64,000 nt of DNA from NCBI RefSeq assembly GCF_036699995.1, contig NZ_CP144906.1:2929001-2993000 (forward strand), written 5' to 3'. The stretch's first letter is position 1, and each line of letters opens with the position of its first letter. Shown in pieces: positions 53,584 to 61,870 of this stretch. The stretch is from Clostridium beijerinckii (GTDB taxonomy: Bacteria > Bacillota > Clostridia > Clostridiales > Clostridiaceae). Below the pieces are notes generated by a model. That model was not told the origin of the DNA, searched no databases, and saw only the letters and a program-made list of their open reading frames with translations. Made by a program: the position numbers and the translations under genes.

Positions 53584-54201
53584 ATGAAAACTAAAAGAAA
53601 CTATGGTTTTAATGACTACTTTGAGTTGTTTTTATATGCTCTTGCTGTGATTTGTTCTATTTATTTTCTTATTAGGGGCGATATGCAAAGAACACTTCAA
53701 CCCATATTAATAATCCTAGTGTTAACTTTTATAAAAGTATTAATAAATAAAAGTAGAATTCCAATTTCGACTGGCTTAAGATTTTCTGTTTTAGCATTTA
53801 TTTTTGTTACTATGTTTTTTGCTAATGAATTTAAAGGTTATTCATTTATACCTTATCTTGATAAAATAGAACATCTGTCGTCAGGGGTTATACTCTTCTA
53901 TATAGGTTCGTTAATATTGGAACTTATAAATAAAAATGAAACAAATAAGCTTAATATAAAAACAATTATCCTTTTTAGCCTTTTCTTTGCAATAGCTATG
54001 GCTGGAGTTTGGGAAATTTACGAGTTTACAACTGATAGATTATTTGGTCTTAGAAGCCAAAATAATAGTCTAGTGGATACTATTGGGGACATTATCTGCG
54101 GAAGTATTGGCGCCCTATTTACTAGCATTTACACTTACAAAAATTTTAAAGTAAACTTTAAAGTTTCATCAGAAGTGATTGGTGATTCTGACAACTTATA
54201 A
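53584..54201 (+). CDS. DUF2238-like (YjdF-type) membrane protein
   Basis: 205 residues with six hydrophobic segments. Conserved polar motifs lie in the membrane: LDKIEHLSSGVILFYIG (D..xH..SG), AGVWEIYEFTTDRLFGL (W.E..E...D..FG) and LVDTIGDIICGSIGAL (DT..D). These fit DUF2238 (YjdF), a family of unknown function with polar residues in the membrane core. Ribosome site CAGGAG. It is monocistronic with a good terminator. A transport or lipid-linked enzyme role is possible but not supported. Confidence 0.8.
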   Translation: MKTKRNYGFNDYFELFLYALAVICSIYFLIRGDMQRTLQPILIILVLTFIKVLINKSRIPISTGLRFSVLAFIFVTMFFANEFKGYSFIPYLDKIEHLSSGVILFYIGSLILELINKNETNKLNIKTIILFSLFFAIAMAGVWEIYEFTTDRLFGLRSQNNSLVDTIGDIICGSIGALFTSIYTYKNFKVNFKVSSEVIGDSDNL

Positions 54202-54254
54202 AATAGATTTTAATTATATCTTTAAGATAAATAGTCTATATTTGCACATTAATT

Positions 54255-54292
54255 AAAGGCGTCTAGTAAATTTAGACGCCTTTAATTTTTTC
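54255..54292 (+). terminator. terminator after the DUF2238-like gene
   Basis: AAAGGCGTCTA / TAGACGCCTTT stem, seven-base loop, followed by AATTTTTTC. Confidence 0.85.
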
Positions 54293-54307
54293 TTTATACA
54301 TAAATGA

Positions 54308-54333
54308 AAAGCTGTCGAAGTTATCGACAGCCT
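54308..54333 (-). terminator. terminator after the 96-aa gene
   Basis: GCTGTCGA / TCGACAGC stem with a five-base loop, then TTTTCATTT on the minus strand, about 30 bases past the stop. Confidence 0.75.
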
Positions 54334-54360
54334 AAGGCTTCCTTTCGGAATCTGATTTTA

Positions 54361-54651
54361 TTAATTTTTGAAATCTTCAGGCTTTAAGCTGTTTACATAC
54401 CCTAGAACATCATCTAATTTCTTTGAACAACACATTGCATCTGTGCCGCCACCATGATAGTAAACACAAAATTGTCTTTTATTTAAATAAAAGATATGGT
54501 AACTTCTCTCGCCTACTTGTCTTTGTCCTAAGCAAACCTCATCATCATAATCTATTAAATTTCTCAACACTTTGTTGCTAGCATCTACGTCTTTCATTCC
54601 ATCTATTTCAGAAAATCTTGAAAAGAATTTAAAACTATCCATTGTTTTCAT
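54361..54651 (-). CDS. Fur-box-controlled hypothetical protein (96 aa)
   Basis: 96 residues from the ATG at 54651 (ribosome site GGAGTGAG). The sequence starts MKTMDSFKFFSRFSEIDG and has a beta-rich middle (RSYHIFYLNKRQFCVYYHGG) with Cys residues in CLGQRQ, FCVYY and MCCSKK that could bind metal; the C-terminus is helical. No family recognised. Its promoter region is a copy of the one before the pirin gene, with a Fur-type site, so it is probably made under iron limitation. Likely not co-transcribed with pirin, given its own promoter. Confidence 0.65.
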   Translation of the reverse strand: MKTMDSFKFFSRFSEIDGMKDVDASNKVLRNLIDYDDEVCLGQRQVGERSYHIFYLNKRQFCVYYHGGGTDAMCCSKKLDDVLGYVNSLKPEDFKN

Positions 54652-54679
54652 ACATCTCACTCCATTCACAAAGCTTTAT

Positions 54680-54713
54680 TAATTAATAATAATTATTCGT
54701 TAATAAAATTATA
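54680..54713 (-). promoter_or_regulatory. Fur-type promoter of the 96-aa gene
   Basis: -10 TATAAT at 54713-54708 (minus) with AATTAATAATAATTATTCG immediately downstream. About 80 bp here are homologous to 55975-56060 before pirin, indicating a duplicated cassette. Confidence 0.55.
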
Positions 54714-54790
54714 GCATAACTTTCATGAGTTGTATATTGTTTCTAAATTTTTTTCTTATAGATTATTGATAATACTTTATTTTAAAGATA

Positions 54791-55807
54791 TTATCTAAAT
54801 TCTGTTGTTCCATCAGGATATTGTGCAAATCTTCCTTTTTCTCTTGGGTGAACAAAATCGTCACGTTCCCATGGCCAGCCTCCAAAACCAGTGCTCTTAT
54901 AGTCTGCAAAAGCATCCATAATTTCCTTATCTGATGTCATAACAAAAGGTCCATAACTTACAACTGGCTCTCCAATAGGTTCTCCTTCTAAAAGCAAAAT
55001 ACAGCTTTCTTTAGAACCATTTTCTATTTTTATAACTTCATCACCTGCAAGTTTTACACTATTATAAACATCAATATCAGTTCCTTCAATCCGTATTGTC
55101 TCTCCCTCATAGAAATAAATAGTTCTATTTAATGTTGAAGATACCTTTTGAAGTTCTATACTTGCTTCAGGTTCCATACGTATAATACATATTCTTACAT
55201 GATTATTCTCTTTACTTGCCCATGAATTAGGCGAAGGTTCTAAGCTTTTAGTACCATTATAAGTACCCGAAATAATTCTTACAGTACTTGTTTTTCCATT
55301 ATTGTCTTTTGAGTTTATAACAGGTATATCCTCTGCCCAAAGCATTTTATAATGTGGTTCAACGAATTTATCTTTCTTAGGCAGATTGAGCCAGATTTGA
55401 AATAATTCTAGTGGATTTTCCTTTTCAGTATTAACCAAAGGGAACATTTCTGTGTGATTACAGCCTCTACCTGCAGTCAGCCACTGCACATCATTGGCTC
55501 CATAGCGTCCTGTAGCACCAGCTGAATCAGCATGATCAACATATCCATCTAGAACTATTGTGACTGTTTCAAACCCTCTGTGAGGATGCTGAGGGAAGCC
55601 TGGAATGGTATCTCCATGATACATGTTCCATCCATCAATTCCTCTAAAGTCGTTGCCAATAGTTCTCCCATACAAAGAAGCATCTGGTCCCATCTCACTA
55701 TTGCCCTTTGGATAAGCATCCTTGTGATGTGCACAAAATATAAAAGGATCACTTGTCTGCCACTGTGAACTTAGCTTACTTATTTTAAGTATATTATTTT
55801 TTTCCAT
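54791..55807 (-). CDS. pirin-family protein
   Basis: 338 residues: N-terminal cupin with FPQHPHRGFETVTIVLDG (metal-binding His residues), GDVQWLTAGRGCNHTEMFP-like GANDVQWLTAGRGCNHTEMF, WLNLPKKDKFVEPHYK, and a C-terminal second cupin ending GFGGWPWERDD. Iron-binding pirins act as quercetinases or redox-sensitive cofactors; the function in anaerobes is unclear. The His/Glu ligands are present. A Fur-type promoter lies about 190 bp upstream, consistent with iron control. The gene is separated from the 96-aa gene by 139 bp that hold a copy of that promoter. Confidence 0.92.
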   Translation of the reverse strand: MEKNNILKISKLSSQWQTSDPFIFCAHHKDAYPKGNSEMGPDASLYGRTIGNDFRGIDGWNMYHGDTIPGFPQHPHRGFETVTIVLDGYVDHADSAGATGRYGANDVQWLTAGRGCNHTEMFPLVNTEKENPLELFQIWLNLPKKDKFVEPHYKMLWAEDIPVINSKDNNGKTSTVRIISGTYNGTKSLEPSPNSWASKENNHVRICIIRMEPEASIELQKVSSTLNRTIYFYEGETIRIEGTDIDVYNSVKLAGDEVIKIENGSKESCILLLEGEPIGEPVVSYGPFVMTSDKEIMDAFADYKSTGFGGWPWERDDFVHPREKGRFAQYPDGTTEFR

Positions 55808-55974
55808 TTCGTAACCTCCCTTGATACTTCATATAATTTATAAATAGTCTTTAATAATTCCCCTATGATATCAATCAAGTTAGAATTATCTAATTTTTAA
55901 AAAATATATTGATTAAATTTTCTCCATTTTATTATATGTTACTTTTGTAAAATCAATCAAAGCTTATAAATTTT

Positions 55975-56013
55975 ATTAATTGATAATGATTATTATTTAT
56001 TGATAAAATTATA
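55975..56013 (-). promoter_or_regulatory. Fur-type promoter of the pirin gene
   Basis: -10 TATAAT (56013-56008, minus) with TGATAATGATTATTATTTAT (55981-56000) just downstream. This is the better of the two matches to the Fur consensus; the -35 is weak. Confidence 0.6.
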
Positions 56014-56204
56014 GCACAGCTTTCATTATTTGTATATTGCTTCTAATAATTTATTGCATTTTATTAATACTTAGTATATAGGAAAAATTTCTCTACTGTA
56101 TACATATTCTTTGCAAAGTCCGTAAGTCTATCTGAAATATTGAGCCATTTATATTTAATAAAATGAATTGAGAAAACTTTAACAATAAATTTCACGCTTT
56201 ATAT

Positions 56205-56230
56205 GCAATATCGTAAATGAACGATATTGC
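56205..56230 (+). promoter_or_regulatory. 10-bp inverted repeat upstream of satP
   Basis: GCAATATCGT and ACGATATTGC separated by six bases. It lies 271 bp before the transporter start in a 693-bp gap and has no T-run, so an operator is more likely than a terminator. Confidence 0.4.
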
Positions 56231-56500
56231 TATAGAATTATTTAATATTACATATTAATAATTTTTCTCTTTAATTTCAGCGAAGTAGTGGTAAAACATC
56301 TGTATCAATGTTTTTTAGCATAAACATTATGTAATTAACTTATAAAGTAAAAAAAGGTTATTAAAGGTGATAAAAAAATAACAATTTTGCTCGAAAAATG
56401 TTGATTAATTGTAATATATTCTATATAATTATCTTTAAAGGATGGAAAAATAATCTTTTCTCCAAACTTTAAAATAATATATGAAAGTGAGGATATCATA

Positions 56501-57100
56501 TTGAACCAGGTAAACGGAACAAAAGAATGGTCTAATCCTAGTCCCGCAGGCCTAGTTGCTTTAGCAGTAGCAAGTTTCTGCTTTTTTGCCTTATTATCAG
56601 GAAGAGTAACAAGCGGAGCCTTGCCACTTCTTGGATGCTGGCTTATTGGAGGTTTTGTCGTACAAGTTGTAGTTGCTTTAATCGATTTAAAAGGTGGCAA
56701 TACTACTGGGGGAAACACATTTTTATTCTTTAGTGCATTTTTTATGTTAACAGGCGGAATTGAAATGCTCATTAAATTTAATGCAGTAACTAACGGAATT
56801 TCTCTAGATACGCGCATGGATGGTTGGGCATGGTTAGTACTTAGTATTTCACTTATCATGTGGACACCAGCATTCCTCAAAACACCATTAGTGTTATCCC
56901 TAATCGTTTTTGCTTTAGATCTATCTTCGCTCTGTATTTCTCTAATTGATTTAGGAGTATTACCAAAAATTTTTTCAAATATACCTGCCTTTGGATTATT
57001 AATAGCAGGTATTTTAGGAATTTATCTTGCCGCTGCAATTATTGTTAATACCGCTTTCGGTAGACAAGTCTACCCTTCACCAGGTCCAATTATTAAATAG
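56501..57100 (+). CDS. satP: acetate/succinate transporter (GPR1/FUN34/YaaH, SatP-like)
   Basis: 199 residues with six helices. The N-terminal family signature NPSPAGLVALAVASFCFFAL is present, then GGFVVQVVVALIDLKGGNTT and FLFFSAFFMLTGGIEMLIKF. The AceTr family moves acetate, succinate or related acids with protons. In an acid-producing anaerobe this would move acetate. It starts with TTG 56501 (ribosome site GTGAGGA); a frame on the opposite strand is only a shadow. A tandem hairpin terminator follows. The long upstream gap has a palindrome that may be regulatory. Confidence 0.9.
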   Translation: MNQVNGTKEWSNPSPAGLVALAVASFCFFALLSGRVTSGALPLLGCWLIGGFVVQVVVALIDLKGGNTTGGNTFLFFSAFFMLTGGIEMLIKFNAVTNGISLDTRMDGWAWLVLSISLIMWTPAFLKTPLVLSLIVFALDLSSLCISLIDLGVLPKIFSNIPAFGLLIAGILGIYLAAAIIVNTAFGRQVYPSPGPIIK

Positions 57101-57159
57101 ATATCGTCACTTTAACTGCACTAATCTATTTACTAAAAAGTAAATGTATACATAAAATA

Positions 57160-57262
57160 AAATCTCAGGTTCAACAGTAACCTGAGATTTAGAATAAAAA
57201 TAAAGACTAAAGTTCTCCTATATACAAATAATATTGGAGAACTTTAATCTTTATTGTTTTTT
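57160..57262 (+). terminator. double stem-loop after satP
   Basis: AAATCTCAGGTT / AACCTGAGATTT (57160-57190), then a 17-nt arm pair (57202-57218 with 57236-57252) followed by ATTGTTTTTTC. The second is a typical rho-independent terminator. Confidence 0.8.
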
Positions 57263-57340
57263 CTTCTTTAGAGGACATCTTATAGGTACACAAAGGATGC
57301 AAAGCTATAACAATATCTCTGTGCACAAATAAAATTCACC

Positions 57341-57826
57341 TTACTTTAATGCATTTAAAGCAGCTTCGTAATTTGGTTCTGATGTTACTTCCTCGCAATA
57401 TTCTACATGAGTAACCTTGTTATTTTCGTCAACTACAAATACTGCTCTTGTTAGCAGACCTAATTCCTTAATGTAAGTTCCGAATTCCTTACCAAAGCTC
57501 CTATCCTTATAATCTGATAATGTTTGTACTGCATCAATGCCTTGATTTCCGCACCATCTTCCTTGCGCAAAAGGTAGATCCATTGATACTACATATATCT
57601 TTACATTATTTAATTTTCCAGCTTCTTCATTAAATTTTCTTACTTCAAGATCACATACTGGTGTATCTATTGATGGAACACTTACATATGCTCTCTTTCC
57701 TGTAAAATCTTTTGAATTAACAGCATTTAAACCATTATCTGTTACTACGAAGTTTGGCGCAGTATCACCGACTTTAATTTCTCTTCCTTCTAATGTTACT
57801 TCATTTCCTTGAAATTTAACTTTCAT
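57341..57826 (-). CDS. tpx: thiol peroxidase (Tpx)
   Basis: 161 residues: KVGDTAPNFVVTDNGLNAVN, the peroxidatic cysteine motif SVPSIDTPVCDLEVRKFN (about residue 60) and DLPFAQGRWCGNQGID with the resolving cysteine. It reduces H2O2 and alkyl hydroperoxides with electrons from thioredoxin. The gene is 45 bp after trxB on the same strand, so reductase and peroxidase are made together; thioredoxin itself must come from elsewhere. Ribosome site AGGAGG. Length fits the family (about 165). Confidence 0.96.
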   Translation of the reverse strand: MKVKFQGNEVTLEGREIKVGDTAPNFVVTDNGLNAVNSKDFTGKRAYVSVPSIDTPVCDLEVRKFNEEAGKLNNVKIYVVSMDLPFAQGRWCGNQGIDAVQTLSDYKDRSFGKEFGTYIKELGLLTRAVFVVDENNKVTHVEYCEEVTSEPNYEAALNALK

Positions 57827-57871
57827 AATTCATTCCTCCTAAATTATTAATATTATATTTTAACTATTTTC

Positions 57872-58780
57872 TTAGTGGTTTATCAAATATTTTTCTGCTC
57901 CATATATACTAACGGCTCCATCAGCAGCAGCTGTAAGTACTTGCCTAACTTCTTTTGTTCTAATATCTCCTATGGCAAATATACCATCTACATTTGTTTT
58001 ACAGCTTTCATCTGCAATAATATAACCATTTTTATCTAAAGCTACTAAGTCCTTAACTAATTCTGAAGATGGATCACTTCCAATTGCTACAAAAACACCA
58101 TTAACTTCTAAATTATCTATCTTACCATCTTTATTATTTTTAATTTCTATACCACTTAATTTTTCTTCTCCATTAAGTTTTGTAACTCCACTATTCCAGA
58201 TTATTTCTACATTATTTGCTTCAAATAACTTTTTTTGTGCAGATTTATTTGCTCTAAGTGAATCTCTTCTAACAATTACATACACTTTTTCAGCAATTCT
58301 TGAAAGATGAAGTGCATCTTCTACTGCTGTATCTCCACCACCTACAACAGCAACTACTTTTTTTCTAAAGAAGCCTCCGTCACAAGTAGCACAGTATGAT
58401 ACCCCCTTACCTGTAAGTTCTTCTTCTCTATCGATTCCTAATTTTTTAGGCTTTGCACCCATTGATAAGATTATGACCTTACTTTCATAAGTATTCACGC
58501 CAGTTATAACTTTTTTTATATCTCCATCAACTTTTATATCTATTACTTCTTCATATTTCATAATGCTTCCAAAATCTTTTGCATGTTCATACATAGTATT
58601 GGCAAGTTCTGAACCTGTTATGCTGCGAAAACCAGGATAATTTTCCACTTCATTTGTAGTAACTATCTGGCCACCTTCATATTGTTTTTCAAGCATTAAT
58701 GCATTTAATCCCGCTCTACCTGCATATAATGCTGCTGTAAGGGCAGCTGGTCCTCCTCCAATTATAATAATATCTTTCAT
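57872..58780 (-). CDS. trxB: thioredoxin reductase (TrxB)
   Basis: 302 residues: FAD motif IIIGGGPAALTAALYAGRAG, NEVENYPGF, the redox pair GVSYCATCDGGFF, NADPH motif VVGGGDTAVEDALHLSRIA and the C-terminal FAD motif GIFAIGDIRTKEVRQVLTAA. Normal length for a low-molecular-weight TrxB. The start at 58780 (MKDIIII) has GGAGAGG nine bases upstream; a frame to 58807 adds nine residues without support. First of the trxB-tpx pair. NADPH or, in some clostridia, ferredoxin supplies electrons; the GGDTA site favours NADPH. Confidence 0.95.
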   Translation of the reverse strand: MKDIIIIGGGPAALTAALYAGRAGLNALMLEKQYEGGQIVTTNEVENYPGFRSITGSELANTMYEHAKDFGSIMKYEEVIDIKVDGDIKKVITGVNTYESKVIILSMGAKPKKLGIDREEELTGKGVSYCATCDGGFFRKKVVAVVGGGDTAVEDALHLSRIAEKVYVIVRRDSLRANKSAQKKLFEANNVEIIWNSGVTKLNGEEKLSGIEIKNNKDGKIDNLEVNGVFVAIGSDPSSELVKDLVALDKNGYIIADESCKTNVDGIFAIGDIRTKEVRQVLTAAADGAVSIYGAEKYLINH

Positions 58781-58989
58781 ATTACCAACACCTCTCCTAA
58801 TAATCATTTATATATTCTTTGATAATATACAATTTATAAAAATTCCAATAAGTTGTTCTAAATTAATAATTTAATTTTATAAAATTAAATTTTGTTATAT
58901 TGTATTTTATAATATTATATTAACTTTAATGATAAAATTAGTCAACTGTTTTCCAATAAAAAATTTGATATTTATTAAAAAATTATTGC

Positions 58990-59143
58990 ATATAGATAAC
59001 ATAATCATAAACTATAATTAAACTATGAAATATCTTTCAATCAGAAATCATAAATATATTTTCATAGCTTTTTGGAACAAAAGTGCGTTATTCATTTCGG
59101 TGAGGCACACTCATAAGTTCAGGTCTTAGTTTAGTTATCTATA
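58990..59143 (-). repeat. short MITE-like repeat (copy 9)
   Basis: 154 bp, ends ATATAGATAAC and GTTATCTATA, flanked by TA. Reverse orientation: right half (TTTTCATAGCTTTTTGGAAC...ATTTCGGTGAGGCACACTCATAAGTTC) plus a short left piece (AGAAATCATAAATATATTTT). The central stem is absent. Confidence 0.7.
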
Positions 59144-59280
59144 ATTCTTAGATATTTTCATTATTCTTATTCTGAGTTTTAATTCTTTATGTTTAAACAC
59201 AAAAAATATATAATATATATATTGCAAAAATAATCCTTCATCATAATTCTAAAAATACTACAAGAATTTTATCCGTAATT

Positions 59281-59310
59281 GTGAATTGTGAAATGTGCAT
59301 TGTGAATTGC
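59281..59310 (+). repeat. 30-bp dispersed repeat, copy B
   Basis: Identical over 30 bases to the reverse complement of 46595-46624. It carries two GTGAATTG units. A second MITE-like fragment may lie just after it (around 59340-59460), but too diverged to be called. Confidence 0.7.
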
Positions 59311-59474
59311 AAAATATATAGGAAAACTATAGCCTAGGCCTATAAATATAACTTCACCGAAATTGGTAATATATATTTATGCTAAGTATCTTAACAGTGT
59401 TTCAAAGTAAAAATATGTATTACTTCAGTAGATTTAAACATAAGCCTAGTTTCAGATAGGAGAAAATAATAATT

Positions 59475-60032
59475 ATGAATTTTATTAATCATTTTAAAAC
59501 TATAACTAACCATAAACTATTAGTTATGAAATATTGTTTTAAAGTAGGTTTATATAAACAAGGATTCCTTCATGATTTATCAAAGTACTCGTTTGTAGAG
59601 TTTTCAGCTGGAATAAAGTATTATAAGGGGTATGCAAGTCCTAATGGTGTTCAAAAAGCTGTTGAAGGATATTCATCAGCATGGCTACATCATAAGGGTA
59701 GAAATAAGCATCATTTCGAGTATTGGATTGATTATGGAGTAAATGAAGTAGAAGGTCTTAAAGGAATGAAAATGCCTGTTAATTATGTTGTAGAAATGTT
59801 TATAGACAGGGTTTGTGCTTCAAAAAATTATTTAAAAGAAAAATATACTGATGAAAGTCCTCTTAGTTATTACGAAAATAGGAAACATTATTATGTATTA
59901 CATGAAGATGTACGTGCTCTTTTAGAAAATTTGCTTAATAAACTAGCCAATGAAGGAGAAGACAAAACTTTTTCATATGTTAAAAACAACATTCTGAAAA
60001 ATACAGAAAAATTTTATAGTAAAACACTCTAG
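59475..60032 (+). CDS. DUF5662-family protein
   Basis: 185 residues, mostly helical: HFKTITNHKLLVMKYCFKVG, then GFLHDLSKYSFVEFSAGIKY, SSAWLHHKGRNKHHFEYWID and VEMFIDRVCASKNYLK. The histidine/aspartate pattern (H.K.......HD.SK ... H.H) fits DUF5662, which resembles a small HD-like or metal-binding helical fold; the activity is unknown. It is monocistronic with the ribosome site TAGGAG. Similar proteins occur in many clostridia and phages. Metal binding by the HHKGRNKHH cluster is plausible but not shown. Confidence 0.8.
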   Translation: MNFINHFKTITNHKLLVMKYCFKVGLYKQGFLHDLSKYSFVEFSAGIKYYKGYASPNGVQKAVEGYSSAWLHHKGRNKHHFEYWIDYGVNEVEGLKGMKMPVNYVVEMFIDRVCASKNYLKEKYTDESPLSYYENRKHYYVLHEDVRALLENLLNKLANEGEDKTFSYVKNNILKNTEKFYSKTL

Positions 60033-60078
60033 TTTATTTTTCTTTGAGCTGCTCCCCAATATGGTTATAACCTCTTAT

Positions 60079-60111
60079 AAGCTGGGATTTGTAGAATGCA
60101 AATCCAGGCTT
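60079..60111. terminator. stem-loop between converging genes
   Basis: AAGC-GGATTTG / CAAATCC-GCTT with a six-base loop, between the DUF5662 gene and the alpha/beta hydrolase gene. The T-run is short on both strands. Confidence 0.5.
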
Positions 60112-60115
60112 ACTT

Positions 60116-60811
60116 TTAGATGTATTTTTTCAACCACTTTGTGATAACTTGTGATTGTTCCTCTGTATGAAAGTCATGTTCACTACCAATTGATACGGTT
60201 AAATGGCTATTAAATCTTTTTGAAAAATTATCTATAACCTCATGACTCTGAAAATTATCTTCTGATCCATAAATAATTGCAGTAGGTATATTCCATTTAT
60301 TAATTGAGTGCTCTTTTACATAGCTGTAATAATCCCATGAAAGGGTTTCAATAGGAGTAGATATTTCCTTTTTTTCTCTAAGTAGCTCTTCTGTAACATT
60401 GAACCATTTAAACATTTTACATATAAGATGCTCCATATCAACAATTGGTGATTGAAATAAGCATTTCTTTATTGGAAGGTCCTTATATGCGTGCAAGCTG
60501 AAATACGCGCCAAGACTGCACCCAAATAAGTCTATTTCTTTCCAATTTTCTTGTACATATGCTCCAATTTTTTCGAGATCATGTACCCCATTCCAAACAT
60601 TGCATAGATAATTCTTATCTTTCCTTTCACCATGTTCTGGGAGATCAAAACTAAGAACCTGATATCCTCTTTCTGATGCTATCTGTGAAAACTCATGTGC
60701 ACTTTCTTTGCTAGACATTTTTCCATGAACAAATATATATATTTTATCTGAAGGTTCTCCCCATAAGATCGCTGGAATATTATCTATTTCTATTTTACTG
60801 GTGGTTTCCAT
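60116..60811 (-). CDS. alpha/beta hydrolase
   Basis: 231 residues: oxyanion-hole segment IYIFVHGKMSSKESAHEF, nucleophile elbow DLFGCSLGAYFSLHAY (G-C-S-L-G, Ser near residue 98), a charged acid around IIYGSEDNFQS, and the base in GSEHDFHTEEQS. It is a typical small single-domain hydrolase or esterase. The start overlaps the preceding HD-domain gene by 22 bp, so the two are coupled. A role in lipid or metabolite hydrolysis cannot be specified. Confidence 0.85.
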   Translation of the reverse strand: METTSKIEIDNIPAILWGEPSDKIYIFVHGKMSSKESAHEFSQIASERGYQVLSFDLPEHGERKDKNYLCNVWNGVHDLEKIGAYVQENWKEIDLFGCSLGAYFSLHAYKDLPIKKCLFQSPIVDMEHLICKMFKWFNVTEELLREKKEISTPIETLSWDYYSYVKEHSINKWNIPTAIIYGSEDNFQSHEVIDNFSKRFNSHLTVSIGSEHDFHTEEQSQVITKWLKKYI

Positions 60812-61419
60812 AATGGCGCCTCCATAAATGTTGTTTCTTTTATATTAGGAAGAATATCATATATAGAGCAATTCATTTGCTTTTCAAAATATTCTTTCAT
60901 TTCAAATGTTGCATTCCAACGTTCTACAGTAAATGGAAAAGTTCCATAGCGTCTTGTAGTATTAACAAATCGCTTTTCTAACATACAAAATCCTTGAGCG
61001 TCCGCAAGTGAATCACAAAGAATTAATAATCTATCATAGTCATCATAGGTTAAATCATTAATATATTTTCTAACAAATTTACTTTCTTCATCACTCATAT
61101 CATTTTGTCCTATTTCTTTATCAAAATCAGGAATCGGAAATGAATGTGTCAAACAAATTCTTCCTACTTCACCCCAACACTTTTCCAACATAAATTTATA
61201 TCCGTCAATGCCATGTCTTCTTGCACTTATGCCATATCTTCTACCTATATCATGAAGAAGTCCTAGCACATAAGCTTTGTCTGGATTAAGATCACTACAT
61301 TTTTTAGCAATAATTTGCGCTGCTAATCCAACATTTATAGAATGCTCTGTCCATGGTCCTTGATTTAATTGTCCTGCTATTTCTAATTCTTTTTCAGCCA
61401 CTTCTCTACTTGGAAACAT
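60790..61419 (-). CDS. HD-domain phosphohydrolase
   Basis: 209 residues of the HD superfamily: HSINVGLAAQIIAKKC, the HD motif YVLGLLHDIGRRYG (about residue 55), RHGIDGYKFM, then an aspartate near ILCDSLADAQG. Metal-dependent phosphohydrolase activity is expected; substrates may be nucleotides or phosphoesters. The gene precedes the alpha/beta hydrolase, overlapping it by 22 bp. Start ATG follows AGGAGG. The family includes putative uncharacterised HD hydrolases of clostridia. Confidence 0.88.
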   Translation of the reverse strand: MFPSREVAEKELEIAGQLNQGPWTEHSINVGLAAQIIAKKCSDLNPDKAYVLGLLHDIGRRYGISARRHGIDGYKFMLEKCWGEVGRICLTHSFPIPDFDKEIGQNDMSDEESKFVRKYINDLTYDDYDRLLILCDSLADAQGFCMLEKRFVNTTRRYGTFPFTVERWNATFEMKEYFEKQMNCSIYDILPNIKETTFMEAPLWKPPVK

Positions 61420-61708
61420 ATTATCCTCCTAAATGTATCATATAAATTCTAATTTATTATTCTGATTTCAGTTGCTTAAATCACTATTTAATACTCTATG
61501 AATATGATGTTTGTTTATAAGTAAATTATAGCATGTTTTGTAAATGTTATACTATTATGTTTTCTAGTAGTACATTTTTTATTTACCGAATTAAATATTA
61601 ATTAGATCATTTATATTTATCGCTAAACACACCAAAAATAAATATCTCATCCTCTAAATTTTTAGATTATATTATTTCTCAAAAGCTTTTTAACATCTCT
61701 GAGCCCTT

Positions 61709-61866
61709 ATGTTTCCAATAAATTGTTAACTTTTTTTATTCTTAAATTCGTTCATTTTTACATTGTAAAAAAGTTTTGTTTGAAACTATGTTTCTTTAAA
61801 AGAATTTTTAATGGAAACTTTGAAAACTTGTTTATTTTTAACAGGGTTTAAATTATGCTATGCCAT
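61709..61866 (-). repeat. second dispersed repeat (shared with 25.6 kb)
   Basis: The contiguous block ATGTTTCCAATAAATT + GTTAACTTTTTTTATT matches the two blocks of the 25.6 kb copy without the 45-base insertion there. The following 120 bases are similarly A/T-rich (GTTTTGTTTGAAACTATG). Lies directly after the stop of the 85-aa gene. Confidence 0.45.
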
Positions 61867-61870
61867 ATAA

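Noticed and set aside
56335..56880. 181-codon minus-strand frame opposite satP
   Set aside because: It is antisense to a clear transporter with the AceTr signature; its amino-acid composition is the mirror of the membrane helices.
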